A DNA stretch of 64,000 nucleotides from Prostheceraeus crozeri (GCA_907163375.1 CAJQUW010003035.1:186001-250000), one strand, 5' to 3'; shown: positions 1 to 14,086, counted from the stretch's first letter. Numbers and translations are program-made. Notes: a model not told the origin generated them from the letters alone.

Positions 1-1206
1 GTCAATTGTATTTGATGCAGGTGACAGTATATCCAACAGACTACTCAATAAGGTGTCAAAGCACTCTGAGCATCGTCTCAGACAGTTGTTTGAGCTTCGT
101 GAGCGTACAAGAAACACGAGAAAATTCACAGCAGCATACGTCGACCGAGGACGAAGACTGTTCTATGAATTTTATTTATTTATTGCGCAGCAGAAAAACC
201 AACCAACCAACTTTACATTTCGGGTCCTTTAATGTCCTGCATGCCGATATGATCATCTGACATGGTCTTATGTAATTCATTATCAAATAATTTGCCACTG
301 GCTATCGCAAGAACTAAAAGCGACAATTTTTTACTCAACGTTTCGAGATTCTTTAACGAAAGTGAAAAATGTGATTCAAAGTCAGTTATCATATTTAAAT
401 AATTTTTTCACTCGTTAAAGAATCTCGAGACGTTCAGATTATCACTTTTAATGTAATGGCAGCTAACAGGAGGTGCAGTTATCTTCGATATTGCGTTGAA
501 AAGGGTCTGAACCCGAAACGTCCGCTGATACAAAAGGAGCCTTTGATTTATTGGCATTATATAAATGGGAGAGAAAACTTACTGTATATCTTCATTATCG
601 AAAATAATTGCTCGCTTCTAATTCCTGCGAAGGCCAGTGGCAATTTTTCATAATTAACATCATCCAGGAATGGCCAATCTCAACCATATTTAATTCTGAC
701 ACTGCTTCAAGTTGAAGAATTAAGAATACTTATCTCATCACATTAAGAGAGACAGTTCTCAAATCATCCAAGAAATAGTTTTCTGACGCTGATGTAAACT
801 TCATTTTCACTTGTATAGAAATTGAATTGGTTTTGGAAGCTGAATCAACTTGGTTCTCTCATTCCAGTTCTTGCATCATGTCGCTGATCTACAGAGGAGA
901 GCGGAGGCAGAGGAAAGGGCTCGAATGGAGGCGGAGATGGCGAGAAAGACCAGCCGTAGGATTTCATACTCAGTCCCTGTCATCAAATCGTGATCCCATT
1001 TGTACAATCTGTAAATATCTTGCCTTCCACGCTCATACTGTGATATTTTGAAATAGATTTATTCTTACTACAGAACGACTTCTCATATCGAACAGAGCGA
1101 TTCAATGTGTCGCGAAGTTACATCCAAAAGGGACTTCAACAATCGCTGTAAACTTCTCCTGATCATCAGAATGACTGTGATCGATGACACAAAGATATCT
1201 TTATCA
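1..1206. other. Gene-free AT-rich DNA
   Basis: No coding region is supported here; the open frames are short and resemble nothing I recognise. The one structure I see is an imperfect foldback: the arm at about 338-370 (core CGAGATTCTTTAACGA) is complementary to the arm at about 404-436, with a roughly 33-base loop. Confidence 0.6.
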
Positions 1207-1214
1207 ACTGGCAG

Positions 1215-2244
1215 TAGTGATGAAAATTTTCCGGAAAATTTTAAATCAAAATTTTCCATGGAAAATATTGGAAAATTTTGAAAGTTTTGATTTTTGTGAT
1301 ACGCCCTATAATTTGAGCGCTTCTGCAGCCGAGGCAGCTACGTACCAATGAATTGGATCTAAAACTCTTGATTTCATCATTATTTCGATTAAAGCGATCG
1401 CAGCACTACGAGTTCCGTCCGCGGATTTTTGAACATTCCTTTGCCACCAGTGGCTTGTGCTAATTTGTTAGCATTTTTGATTATCACACAGACACCGTTT
1501 GGGATAACGTGAATCTTGCTTTACAATAGGGGTATAATTTCATGCAATGTGAAAGATCTGGAGCAAAAATAATTTTGGAGTTTGCTTGTTAGCTTGAAAG
1601 TTAAGCTTTATTGTACAGCCTTGATCATAGTGATACAAATTCTCCATATGTTGATGAATATGTGAAGAATAAGCACACAGTCCACGCAGCATTATACATG
1701 AGCGACCATATTGGAAGACTGCAAACTCGTGAGATATTTGGAAACTAAAGATATCTGTGATGAGTAGAAGAATATCTATGACAGTTTCTAAGTTCTGGCA
1801 TATTGTCCGATCTTCGTTGAGGACAAACTGCATGCACATCTTCCATTTCTAGCTCAGATGGTTCAGATAGTTCCAAATCGATTTCAGATCTACCCAAATG
1901 AATTTCAGACATTTCCAGATGAATTGGAGATTCTCCAGTTGAATTTAAGATCCTTTCAAAGTTGGGTTTCTGATAGATATCTGAAATTCAATTAGAGAAA
2001 TCTGAAATCCATGTAATATCTGAAATTCATTTGGGATGATCTGAAATAGACATGGAAAGGGTGCGTGGTTCCAAAAGGTAACATGCAGGAATGATAGAGA
2101 AGTTTTCGGTCTTTGCATATTGCATAGTCTTTTCAGACGACTACAACAGGTCTCCAAAACAAAGGAAAAATGTCAATCACCAAAAGAAAAATTTCAAAAT
2201 TTTCACTGGAAAATTTTCCGGAAAATTTTCCATTTGCATCACTA
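1215..2244. mobile_element. Non-autonomous hAT-like element, 1.03 kb
   Basis: The sequence ACTGGCAG is repeated directly at 1207-1214 and 2245-2252, giving an 8-bp target duplication. The ends are inverted (TAGTGATG at 1215, CATCACTA ending at 2244), and both ends continue into the palindromic AAAATTTTCCGGAAAATTTT near 1220-1245 and 2205-2230. An 8-bp duplication with a TAGTGATG end is the pattern of hAT transposons. No transposase is visible inside, so this is a non-autonomous copy. The family assignment is inferred from the ends only. Confidence 0.8.
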
Positions 2245-2673
2245 ACTGGCAGGCATCGACAAGTCATGCTCTGGAGGAAGTCTGAAATTACTCAGAGGCA
2301 TCTTTCTGCCTCAATTATGACAGTCGTGACAATGTTGAGATAATATTCCCTGATTCCAACAGTTCCATTCCAAAGAGCGATTCTGGGGAGAAGCAAAAGT
2401 GAAATAAGTTGCAAATATTAATGAGCTTGGATTTACAGAGTTATGGAGCAGCAGTATGTTTGAATTCAGAAGCATGAAGACAGGATGCATGTGACTATTG
2501 GCAGAGAGAAGACATCCATGGTAATTGTAGGAAGTTGTAATGAAGGGAGGGCGCGAAACTTGCACCTGTGATCAAAATTTGTCACTGTCTCAGTTGAAAC
2601 TTCCTGACATTGCTCGTGGTACGCAAAATGATTTGAATGGTGAAAGTGACAGATTCCCGCTTTTGATTGGAAT

Positions 2674-3507
2674 CATAGAGTAGAAATATTATAGATAGAG
2701 TGGTAACTCCGCATTTATTAAATCCCCAATGTGTAGCTATATACTTCCGATTTTATTAAATGAACTCAAGGGAGATACAGGTTATTGTCACGAAATCTGA
2801 GATGTGCAAATGTTTTGCAGATATTACAACGGAATTGAGTGATCATGATTGTAATGCAGACAGAATGATGGTATTTTACAGATTCTCATGACAGCTCTGG
2901 AGATTTAATGTTTGTTAAATTAGCAATTCGAGGTTCCTTGCTTTCATGTTCAACCTCAAGCGCATTTTCATAAGCGTGATCATCACAGGCAACCTGCCGC
3001 TTGCAGAGCAAATTCACAGAATCAAAGACAATAACTTCATTTAACTTCGAAAGATGTAAATGGGTCCACATCACTATTCAGATTCAAGAAATGAAACATG
3101 AATTTAGTGAATCATAAAATGATGGCGGTGAAAATTGAATTAAACACTTGAAATATAAGCCAAGACGGCATCAATAATATCGCGACTTTTTCATGAAGAC
3201 TTCCATTATAATGCAATTCATGAAATTCCCTTGATAATCAGCTTGATTTCCGCTTAGCTAGGTCGATGCATACTATCAAATATTCATTCCTTTTGATATC
3301 CAACTTGCTTCATACTACTTATATAGGAGAGTCATCTCGGTAGTATATAAATTGGCAAAATTTCGACTTTTTGTAAAGTGCTCAAATAATTTTTTGGACC
3401 ACGGGAACGTAATCTCCGCACAAAACTGAATCTTTTGATATAAAAATGTTCACTGTATGCAGATACTTTTTTCAGTCGACACTCTACCTATATATCCCTA
3501 CTCTATG
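2674..3507 (+). mobile_element. CATAGAGTAG MITE, copy 1
   Basis: The ends are CATAGAGTAG (2674-2683) and its complement CTACTCTATG (3498-3507). They are flanked by ATTGGAAT (2666-2673) and GTTGGAAT (3508-3515), an 8-bp duplication with one mismatch. The left subterminal part is shared with copies at 51346-51917 (same orientation) and 54179-54803 (opposite orientation). It has no coding capacity. The 8-bp duplication suggests a hAT-type transposase mobilised it, although the CATAG start is not a textbook hAT end. Confidence 0.85.
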
Positions 3508-3515
3508 GTTGGAAT

Positions 3516-6500
3516 TTTCCGGTTCTTACATCTTTTTCAAAAAATTGTCAGATTTTCAAAGACCAAGACGGCGTCACGAACATTGGGCAAGCAGCTCTGA
3601 ATCGACTTTTTCATTCATTATTATTGAGTAATAAAAAAATGAACAAATTGAAAAACGCTAGCTATATGGCGGATGTAATGTAACTTTTTTTTTTTTCTAA
3701 AAAAAAATAAGTATTTGAAAATGCATTCCATTCCCTAGCCTGGCTTCCAAATTTAAATTTTTTAATTGGGAAAACCTGAAACGTGAAATATTGCAACTCA
3801 CACTGAAACTTAAAATAGTGTTTATTTATATCGAGATTTGCTCTACTGCCACCTTGCAAGACTTCCACACTTTCTACAGAAACGGCTCCATTCAAATTAG
3901 TCATTTTTGGGGAGTCACAGAATGTCGATGCATGCCTTTTCTTTGTTCGCAAGGATAATCGTAAGACCTTTCGGACATCGCAGACGGCTGCATTATGCCA
4001 ATGAACGATTTCATTTCACTCAGTCTAAATTTGACTCATTTTGTTATTCACTTCTTCAAATTATTGTGTGATAGAAGTCACTTTTCATATATAAGCAGTA
4101 GTCTGTACTACATTTATATTTTATTTGAGAGAAGGAAATGTATTGTTAAAACTTCGTAAACCTTGTAAAACTTCAGAAACCTATTCTCAGACGTCTTGAA
4201 GAGCTTGTTCTGGTCAGGGAAGTGGTCTGCGGAAGCTGATCCAAAGCAAGCAAGTGAATGCATTAGTTCTTCTGCACTGTTAAACAAAATGAAGAGTCCG
4301 TGTCCTCATAGCGACATGGAGATTCAAATTGAGTTACAAGGTTTACCTGAAAGTGTGGGTATATGAGAGAAGTATAGAATCAGAGAATGCAGCTTGGTCG
4401 TCGCGTAGCGCCAGACGATTTAGGCTGATCATTTGAAAGGTAATGATATGAGCATTGTTACTGAACCTAAATTCTATAACATCAAAAATAAAAGAGTTTG
4501 ATCTGCAAATGACTAAAATCTATGATCATTTTCTACATAGCCCATGCAGTTCAGAACATTAGAGTATGTCGAGCTTGAGATATCTACTAGTTAAATTGTA
4601 GACCATAGGAATCAAATCAATGCCATTTTCACTTGGAATGCGAAGATGGATGGTGAAATGCTCCTACCTCTATGGTATTACATAGCAAATTAGACGGCCT
4701 TAATTATGGCAATTAAGGCCGTCTATTTGGAATTGGAGATATATAAACGACTTTCATAGAAAAATGACAGGTAAAATATCGGCTGACAGACCTACTTACT
4801 CAGTAACAATGGTTGATTTGTGGCGACAGCTATGATATCATAGTTATAGCTAGCTTTTGAGGTTTATACTGGCTTTTATTGACTAGATATGGCGTGATGT
4901 AGTAGTAGTAGTAGTGTTTATTGACAACAGAATGGTAATATATCATACAGTAGCATTTACAGTTTTTACACACAAACAAATATTCGAGATATGCAATGCT
5001 AGAGATGAAAAAAAAAAATAAAAAAAAAAGTAGTTCAAAGAAGAATATGCTAAGCGAATCGATTATGTGAAAGAGATGTATATCTCTCAGAAGCGTGTCA
5101 ACTCGGGAGAGTGATTCGTAGTCTCTCGGCATGCGTGTATGGTATTAAACCATGCTAGGGAAGCACAGGAGGTTTGTGCCAATTTCCAGAAAGAGTTTCA
5201 AGCTCTGAGTCTGTCGACGAGCGTAACTATATCCGCCAGTGCAAATTGCATCTCAACATTGTCCAACAAAACTGATTTGTGCGCACTTTACTTTTAATTA
5301 ACACAAACAATCGGATCGCAAAGCCGTCACTATGCCAAGGAAGGGGCGAAGCATATTCGAAAAAAGAGAATCGAATATAGAAAATAAATTAGAAGTGCGT
5401 TCCGGTGTGGAAAACATGGCTTGAAGACTCCGTAAAACACAAAGAAGGAAGATGCCTCGTTTCTTTTTTAAAATATATTTTTAAAAAAAGGAAGGATCCT
5501 CAGGTCACACACACCAATGCGCAATTTGTGGACGGATCGTAGTCAGAGGGAGAAGAAGAAAAGAGTAGTCAGATACTCGACGCCGTCCGAGACTTAACAT
5601 AATCTTGCTGTTGTTAATGGGCCACTTTTGGGTCGATGCACACATGAATTTTGTTCATGTGCTACAGTATATGATTGATTCAAAGGGGAATGCACTTCTC
5701 AAAATCGGAATAATCGCAAAGAAGACTCAACAGCGTACTTTTACCATGGATGTTTCCTGACATGGCATTTTCGAGATCTCCCAGAATTAAAATAACCTCC
5801 AAGGGACCCACTAGAGCAGGGATAACACCATAGGTGCGTAAGGAAATGTTTGCTGACAACACCATTGATCCGATGTTGCGTCAGATCGACTTACAAGATT
5901 AAGATAACAGGTATAAAAATGATTAAATACTTTAAGTGCTGAATTTTCTCATGAGGGAGTCACATCAGAAACAAGAATCGAATCGAATCGAAGAATCCGT
6001 ATTGAGCTACTTACTCCCATGCGAAAAATCAATTCAAAACACGTGAATTAAGGAATTATGATGCGATAATACATGGTTGTAGAAGAACCTTCAGGAAAAG
6101 CAAGTTGAAGACCCATAGTCATGCAGGAAGCATTTTTTTGCGCTACTTAGTAGAGAACTGGACAATTCACTAGGATAACACTGGAAGAATAGTGATACCT
6201 TGGAACGAAGTGATAGTGAATAGTCTTATCTTTAGGGATGAAGACACGTAATACCGCACTTCAAACTATCAGGAAATGTATGTAAATCGAATGATTTGAT
6301 GACTTTTATAGCGATTATTTTTTGATATTGAGCGACATATTTTGATATTATATCAGCAGTGTTGGGATCAAGTCAGTTTAGCTGCTGTCCGTTTTAAGGT
6401 TTTAAGAAATCGAAGAGACGATTTTTAAGATTTTGAAAAGCCAGCTTTGCAGATTGGATTGATTAGAAACTGCGATTGTTTTTTTCTTTCAACATTTCGG

Positions 6501-9500
6501 AATGAATGACAATTCATAAAGTTGAGATGGATGTCGTCGAGTAACGAAGAGAGATATCAATATCGATCAACAAGCTTTGAATCTCTCAGCCTTTGCCAAG
6601 GTTTCCCATTATTTCCCATTGTCAGCTTGTCAGCTTCCATAGAAGATTCTCATTTTCTTTCATTTTTATTTGTTTTCTTCATTTGTCAATTTTAACTTGC
6701 TCCTTCTTTGCCTTGTACTTTTCCCAAGTCCACACTGTCGGTAACTGTCCCATAAAGCAAACCCAATTTCAATTTTCAATTAACGGTAAACGGGTCATTG
6801 CTTATAGTTATCATTCGAATCAACAAAGTAAACAATTGATTACATAACATTGAGTGAAGATTTTATAAAGGATAATAGAAATATTTCAATTGAAGGTTCT
6901 TCACTTGAATTTCCAAAAAAATAAATCATCATAAAAAACTAAACTGTGTTGACACCAGTATAAGATGACATAAGTGTGAAATAACGGAATCATATGACAG
7001 AAACAATGCGACCCATAATAAAAAAACAGAAAAATTAATTAAAAGCATAAATGGTGAGCATCCAATGGACGCATTGGCAAATAGGCGCGTCATATATTAC
7101 ATCAACAGATGGTCGGCATTCGGACAAAGCAACATCATGAATAAGAGATAGGTCATGAAAATTAGACAAAAGACAAGAAGATTTTATAATGTTGAAGAGA
7201 TTTTAATTCACAATCGACAAAGTTATAATGTTCAATTGATTAAGCCAACATCCATAACATTAAATCGAAAACAAACGAGAGACAAACCAACAATAAACGA
7301 TACAGAAAGTCGTGAATAAGAACGTTATCATGTGACTAAGATAGGGGGAATGGTAGGAGATTTGTATCACAAATTTCCTCAATGGACAAGTAATTATTGA
7401 AACAATCAATGGTATTTCGATTACCGAATTGGCATTAAATAAAATTCTAAACCTCGATATTTGATGAACTAAAGATTATAACCTGAAACCCGATAATTTC
7501 CCTTAGAATGAATAGCTGATCGGCCATGATCGAAATGAGGAAGAGAAATGATGGATGATCGTACATTCGAGAAAAAGCCCTTTATGTGCACCATCATAAG
7601 AGAAGGTGCCTTAATGTCAACATATAAATTTCATACTCAATTTCATTTGAAAATATATTCTTGTGCATAAAATGAATATATAACTGGATTAAAAACTAAA
7701 TAGCACTTAATGTAAAATCTTCAGTGACTCAATGGATTTGGCGCTGATTTCTGTCGCTTCCGCTGTGATTTCTGGCGTTAAACAATGCCGTCCCCTGGAA
7801 TTACAATGCATCTCCTCAAAATTACGCTCTCCGATTCAGCTCCTCGAATGAGTTCAGCTCCTTGGTTGTGTGCATTGGAGTATAATCCTTTGCAGAGTAG
7901 ACATTTTGTGCAATTTCATTGTTTTTTCAACTTTTGTCGATTTTCGAGTATTGCGAATTGCACGAGTCTTGTTTTATACAATAGATACTGCACCGTTCTA
8001 TACTGCACCGTCTTTGTTCCGATATCGACTTGCCGATTCGAATTGGGTTTTGGAATTCAATTTCGATCGCAATGTAAATTTCGAAAATTGCCATTATGAC
8101 AGATGTCTTTCACTTACTTTCATGCCATTCTGCAGGAATTCCGCTTATTAATTCCAAGCTTATGATGTTGCTGTAGTCATTTCAGTGCGCTCATTCGATT
8201 TTTGTAAAGTTTGAAATCAGTTCTTCATTTCTAGAAAATATTTTATGTATATTTCTGATTTCAGAACTTAGAGGAAAAGAGACTGTCCATCCAGTCACTG
8301 AGGAGATTTTGTCTTTGTCTACAAGAGTTCTAATGAAAACTATCAGACACATTGTAGAGTAAACAGCTTCCAACATTCCAGAATGACATTGGCCGAACAT
8401 TATCTATCTTTGAACATCAGAAGGCATTGATTTCAGGTGAACAATAGCTTAAAAGCATCCTAAAAGATCTTGCTTTCTTCTTTGTTTCTAATTCATCCTC
8501 AATCATTCAATGCGACATATCACACTTTATCAACAGAGCACATGATGAACCGATGAAGATGCTATGACAATGCACACCAAACGAACAACAAAACGACGTA
8601 GTTCTGACGTCACAAACCGATCGATTTAATCGAAGAATCGAAGATAGGGGACAATTAAATACTTTATGCACATCTTCAGCTGACAATGACAAAAAAAGCA
8701 GACAGTGATGCTCAGAGCAACAGTCACAATACGAACGAAAATGAATCAATGAATTAGCGAAACGATGAGCGATAATGAACGAACTTTGGGACGACACACA
8801 ATCGGCAGGAAACTATACACAGACACATGATAACGTATATCACGTGATGCAAAGGGCACTGTAACACAAATACAACAATAAAAATTTCAAACCAATCAGG
8901 CACAAATTACCAATAAGGACCCAAATGAAATAAACCAAAACACCAACACGACGAATATCGATACACTCCGAAACACTACACAACAGCACATCGAAAAACA
9001 GAAATTCACAGACTCCAAAATAGTGAAAAAAGTGGCAAAAAATACAAAGATGCAAAACTGATCACGAGAGAGCGCTAGACATCCAACCACCGTCTTTGCA
9101 TGTTGTTGATGTAAACCGAGACGAAGGCATCATATCTATATACTATAGCTCGTCAATAAATGCAGCATATAAACCTCAGAAGCTAGCAATAACGATACTA
9201 TCTACCGACACTTGACAACAAAGTAACTGATATTACATAATCTGATATCACTATCTGGATCAGTTGATATCAAGCAACATCAACGTTTTGAGTTAGTGAT
9301 ATCAGTTTTGATAATCGATAGAGAACGTAGATAATAGCATAGATAGACGCATGATGCTACAGTGAATCATTGACGGTTATCCATGCACTGCAAACTGTAG
9401 GGCACTGATTTACGCACGCAGCCGAAATTTGGAGCCAGTTACTGCCTAGTTAGTGCCCTCGAGGCACCAGTAGGCGCCAGCTAGGCACTAATAGGCACTA

Positions 9501-9660
9501 AACCAAATATTTGTTTATCCAATGAAATCGAAGGAAAAATCAATGGGCGCGAACTCGGCACTGTGAACTTCGTGCCTACTCGTGCCTTGTGTTGGTTAGA
9601 ATTGATGCCTAAATTTCGTGCCTAGTTCAGCGCTTGCAAGCAGTTTTAATTGACGACAGA
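3516..9660. other. Long gene-free stretch
   Basis: No gene can be supported in these 6 kb. Open frames are short and of low complexity. Visible details are a hairpin at 4691-4725 (listed separately) and about 31 bases at 4808-4838 that recur inverted near 34500-34530. A cluster of GGCAC/GTGCC words lies at 9392-9632. Homopolymer runs occur near 3685-3710 and 5008-5029. Confidence 0.5.
4691..4725. repeat. Perfect 15-bp hairpin
   Basis: The arm TAGACGGCCTTAATT (4691-4705) is followed by a 5-base loop and its exact complement (4711-4725). The AACGG/GACGGCCTTA words recall the foldback at 12367-12677, but the two are not clearly the same family. No function is implied. Confidence 0.7.
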
Positions 9661-9672
9661 TTATTATTGAAA

Positions 9673-9842
9673 TATGGGCAGCAATCCAGATCACAAATTG
9701 ACTTGATAATTAAAAATGCCAACCCGAAAACAAGAGAGCCAGCTCGCAAAATTTGCTTTTTGCCCCAACTAAGTTCCCCCGGCGTGTGCCATAATTTTCA
9801 TGCAATTTCCATTCTAGGACTTTCTATGGTATTATTAATTTC
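9673..9842 (+). repeat. Dispersed repeat X, copy 1
   Basis: This segment recurs in the same orientation at 44304-44478. Shared landmarks include GCAATCCAGATCACAAATTG/CAACAATCCAGATCAC and GCGTGTGCCATAATTTTCAT. It is clearly homologous by eye but diverged. No terminal repeats or duplications were found, so the element class is unknown. Confidence 0.75.
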
Positions 9843-10000
9843 TATGGATGGAAGGGAATGAATAGCTATGTCAAAACTATGAATCAGCGGAAACTTCCAT
9901 AGTAATCCGTAAACATTTGGAACACAAATAGATGAAGGTCCATTTCTAGGTTCGTAGAATGAGGTTGATAGTTGATTTGACATAGAAATCAATATGATCT
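9843..10000 (+). repeat. Dispersed repeat Y, copy 1
   Basis: About 150 bases starting at the end of repeat X recur in inverted orientation at 34271-34433. The shared landmark is GAATAGCTATGTCAAAACTA. It may be the continuation of repeat X, since the two abut here. The class is unknown. Confidence 0.65.
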
Positions 10001-10045
10001 TGGCTAAAAAGGATGGCTGCCTGTCGCCACTTGGATCCACACTTG

Positions 10046-11277
10046 ATATACGAGTATACTGTATAAACACCTTGGTTTAGCTAATTCCAGTTCATTATCC
10101 TCTTCACCACATAAATCCCTGTGAGGTGTGACTGATAATCACTCGATTGATGTGTCAATTTAGAAACTTCTTACAGAATGCCTACAACTGAAAATTTCAA
10201 TGAAAATAGGAGCTTTTAAATTTTTCTGACATTTTCCGGATTCTTGCGATCATATGATTTTATCCTTGATGGAGCATATAGGCCTATTTGCTATTCTATC
10301 AGCTCAGTCTACGATGTAAACATCTGGGTATGTGAGAAATGCTCACAACTAGGCCTACTCACAAATGCATCGGACCAATTGTTCCATTTTGTACCTCCAA
10401 TGTGCACCTATCTAGACCACGGACCGTAGTTGTTGTTTCTGATTTTCATTTGTACCATAGACATACGGACCTTATCCAAGTCTTTTATAGAGGCGGATGT
10501 TTTTAGCAACGATTTCAACATCAAGCTTCATTGTTAGTTACTGCTACATCTGGACAAATTATTTATAAAGAACACGTAATTCTGAAAATGTGTCAATTAC
10601 TTATTACTAATAATTACTTGCTAATAATGATTACTTATTTATGTAATGTGTAAAAACTGTAAAGTGACAGCAGGTCAAGCATCGAGAAGTTTGCGGAAAT
10701 TCTCTCTGAGCATATATCGAATATAAAGTCACATCATGAAACTCCTGTTGCAAAACATTTTAACTCCATGTGTAATATTTTACTTGTAACATTTTACTTA
10801 CTTTTGTGTCGAGAATTGTCCAAACTCTTGAAAGAGATTACTGAAATAGAACTTGAGGATAAAACAAATGTGCGTCCCACCCCGAAAGGAAAAATATTCA
10901 AGAAATAAGAACGAAATTTGGTTTAAATCACTGCACGTATTGTAAGCGCTTGTAGATTTGTATGGCTGTCATCAATGCAGGATATCCCTTTAAAGAATCA
11001 GAAACTCAGTTGCAGAAAAATTGTCATCCGAAGTGCATACATCTACAATAAATGAAATAATTCGAATCTCGCTCTCAGAGCTGAGGTTCAAAAATTGAAC
11101 TTGCAAACACACGGTAATTTGGTAAGGCAAATTGGTAATTCTTATTCCGTTCAATATTCTGTTAGACACATCAATAGAGAATGTGGAAAATAAAAAGTGA
11201 ACAGAGTGATCAAGATGAAATTGATAAAGAAACCGAAATAAACATTAAAACGAAAATTGCAGACGTCTAATCCACGG
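10046..11277. other. Gene-free DNA
   Basis: I see no gene, RNA or clear repeat boundary in this stretch; open frames are short and low in complexity. Confidence 0.4.
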
Positions 11278-11285
11278 ATGCACGT

Positions 11286-11661
11286 CAGGGTTGGAACCGA
11301 TCGCCGGCCGGCCTCAAATTATGAAGACCGGTCGGCCGGTTTTAGTAACGCCGGACTGTTAGACCCTTATTGACTGCTAGCGACAGTCAGTCTAGAATAA
11401 ATTGCCTCGTCAATCATAGCACCATCAAGAGCATGTAAATGCAATACTTTGAGAGTATCTACACGTTTGTTTAGTGACATAGATATTGTGAACTTTTCTT
11501 TTAACAGTTAAAAAATGATTACTGGCAAGTTATGCATCCACATGTAGTTCAAGCCGCACTTTATCACTGATTAGCCTGCTGTGTGAATTTTTGAGACATT
11601 TGGAAAACCACAGCCGCCGGCCCGTCTCCGGCTGCCAAAAACCGCGCCGGTTCCAAACATG
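11286..11661. mobile_element. hAT-like MITE, 376 bp
   Basis: The left end CAGGGTTGGAACCG (11286) pairs with the right end CGGTTCCAAACATG (ending 11661). The flanks ATGCACGT (11278-11285) and ATGCACGC (11662-11669) form an 8-bp duplication with one mismatch. CAGGG starts and 8-bp duplications are typical of hAT. GC-rich CCGGCCGG blocks sit just inside both ends, unlike the surrounding DNA. There is no transposase inside. Confidence 0.82.
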
Positions 11662-12366
11662 ATGCACGCCGCAGCACATCGACCGATAGAAAGCGTTTAG
11701 CAAAGAAGCTTTCTAATTGTAATATCTGCCTCTTTTGTACCAACAGACGTTCATTGAGAGATTTCTTATCTTTTATTCCTCTTTTGGACAACATTGAAAA
11801 CGTCCCTGCTATTTAAGCTCTTCGAGGATTTTCCCCAATTCGATAATCTTCGAGGTTTAGTAAGACCATTTTGACCATGCGATGCACATGTATGATTGCA
11901 CTTCAAGCTCTATAGTTTCAATTTGATTTAGCCAAAGGCAGTGGACGATCGAAGTCCTTGAATTTTACATCTTTGGAAGATTTATTTCAAAGCTCTTGTA
12001 ATGCGTCATCCTGACCGTAAACTGAAAAGACCATTTTGATCGACGAGTTCATTATTATTTTGCACAATGGATGACTTTTCCTTTTAACTTTCAATACATT
12101 TGCCTAATTTAACAATTATCTTTCTCACATGGAAAAATGCAACTTGCGTCTTTGTTAATATATTTTTGAACACATCACAATAAATATGTACTAAACGCCA
12201 CCATAACTTCTGAAGCGAGCTTCTGTCTTACTGGCAGTGAGGCTGTGACAGGCAACGAAACGTTTGCTTGTATGCATAGTTTTAGCTTGCACTTCTGCTT
12301 ATCTTTAAAAATATTTAGAAAGATGTTGCAATTTATTTTAAACAGCATTTTTCAGTATTAACTTAA

Positions 12367-12677
12367 AGTGTTTGAGCAGAATTGCTAAAAGAGATAGTGG
12401 CAACTTGATCTGATATTGCAAATTTTCACCGTTAAGACGGCCTTATCAAGCAGATACAACGATAAAAAAGGCGCAAGTTACGCCTTCGAGAATCTGTGCT
12501 AATCAGAAGACTATGTCTTATAATAAATAACACGGAGGAATGCACAGAATATCACTGATTTTTGAAAATTGATTTCTTCCTTTTTATAGTTGTATCTGCT
12601 TGATAAGGCCGTCTTAACGGTGAAAATTTGCAGTACCAGATCAAGTTGTTACTATTTAGCAGTTCTGCTTATACCCT
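12367..12677. mobile_element. TTAA-flanked foldback MITE
   Basis: Two long arms face each other: about 12367-12462 and 12589-12677, sharing for example ACGGCCTTATCAAGCAGATA and its complement. The pairing extends outward to TTAA at 12363-12366 and TTAA at 12678-12681. A TTAA target duplication is the signature of piggyBac-type integration, so a piggyBac-mobilised MITE is the best reading. It has no coding capacity, and the transcript would fold into a long hairpin. Confidence 0.8.
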
Positions 12678-12681
12678 TTAA

Positions 12682-14061
12682 ATCAATTCTATCTTTAAAA
12701 AAAGCAAGTGGATAGACCTTTCACCACGCAAAATCAATGAAAAATTGCTTCCGGTACACCACTATCAATAATAGTTGACTTATATGAAAAAGGGTTGCCA
12801 ATTAGCGTATTACGCGGATAAAATAACTGATGGTTAACTCTTCAAGTACTACGCTTGCATGATTGTGGTCAATTGAACTCTGATTAATTATTTCGGAGCT
12901 CATAATTCCAATTCATCGCATTAAGTTGAAATACAACAATACCAACCTGCGACTTCCTAATAAATGCGCTTAAAATTTGCAAAACATCTGTCTATCAACA
13001 AATTGCAGAACTACAAAAACTGCCTTCACTTCTCGCTGTTTATATGAGCAAGCTTTGCTGAGTTCGTTCATTATTGCAAGTAATAACTTTGGTTTAGACT
13101 TCACTTTTTATCCCTGAAAAGACTCTGCATTGGCAAACAAACGATGAACTTTAAATTGATGCAAAGCTATTCCATAAAATATATCTCATCGGAAAATACA
13201 TATCAACAGAATGCACATAAACACTCAGAATTATCGACAGAATTACAAATGTCCCTGAAGAAAACTACGAACCGGAGAGGCGAATTGAATTCATCATATT
13301 ACCAAGCGGAAAATAAGAATGTGGCTGATTTTGATAAAAGCATCAAGCGTTTGTGGTTCATGTCTTCATAAATTTGTTAAGAGACAGACATAAGAATCAC
13401 TAAACTTGAATATTTAATTAGTAATAAAATTTGAATAAAGAGAATGAGAACCAGGAAACGTTCTGTCAATGACAGAAAAATGAACAACGGCAGGAAAATG
13501 GCAATTTGGTCAGGAATTAAGAAATATCAAAATATTTAATCAGAAATCGCTCAGATAGTATCAAGATTTGATTAATAAGGAAGAGAAGACTGGACAGCTG
13601 ATTTCAAAGCTGAGAAACTTTTCTTTGAACCCATCACGCATTCTCGGTAGCGAATGCAAGTTTTGGCCGAAGAGGATTAATCAGAGTGAACTACAGGACT
13701 GCGACAGCAATCGTCATGTCGTGGATGGGGCATTGTGTCGTCAAACTGACAATGATATCGGACGTTGTCATTGTATGACGTCATCGAATATTTCGTCATC
13801 TTTTAGTTTCATTGATGACCGCGTTATTAAATGTTGCAGCAAGTCGCTGATTGATGACCATGTTCAAATGAATAATTGATTGTCTCTGATTTGTATATAA
13901 ACATTGTCTTTACCTTAATACAACACACTCATCTCGGAATCCAAACTGGTTCACTATAACAAGGACCTTTTTACTTTGCAGGTGACGCCCTCGATATTCT
14001 CACGGTGAAACTCTGCTAGAAAATGAACATTAACTCTTATAATAAAAAGACGTAAACAACT
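12682..14061. other. Gene-free DNA before the piggyBac element
   Basis: Short open frames at 13144-13371 and 13568-13879 were examined. They have no recognisable domain, compositional bias or splice context that would support a gene. Confidence 0.4.
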
Positions 14062-14086
14062 TTAATGATAATTTGACCAAGAAGTG

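Noticed and set aside
495-535. GGGTCTGAACCCGAAACGTC as a hammerhead ribozyme like those in Penelope elements
   Set aside because: A GAAAC word follows CTGA, but the CTGATGA core and the three stems cannot be built convincingly.
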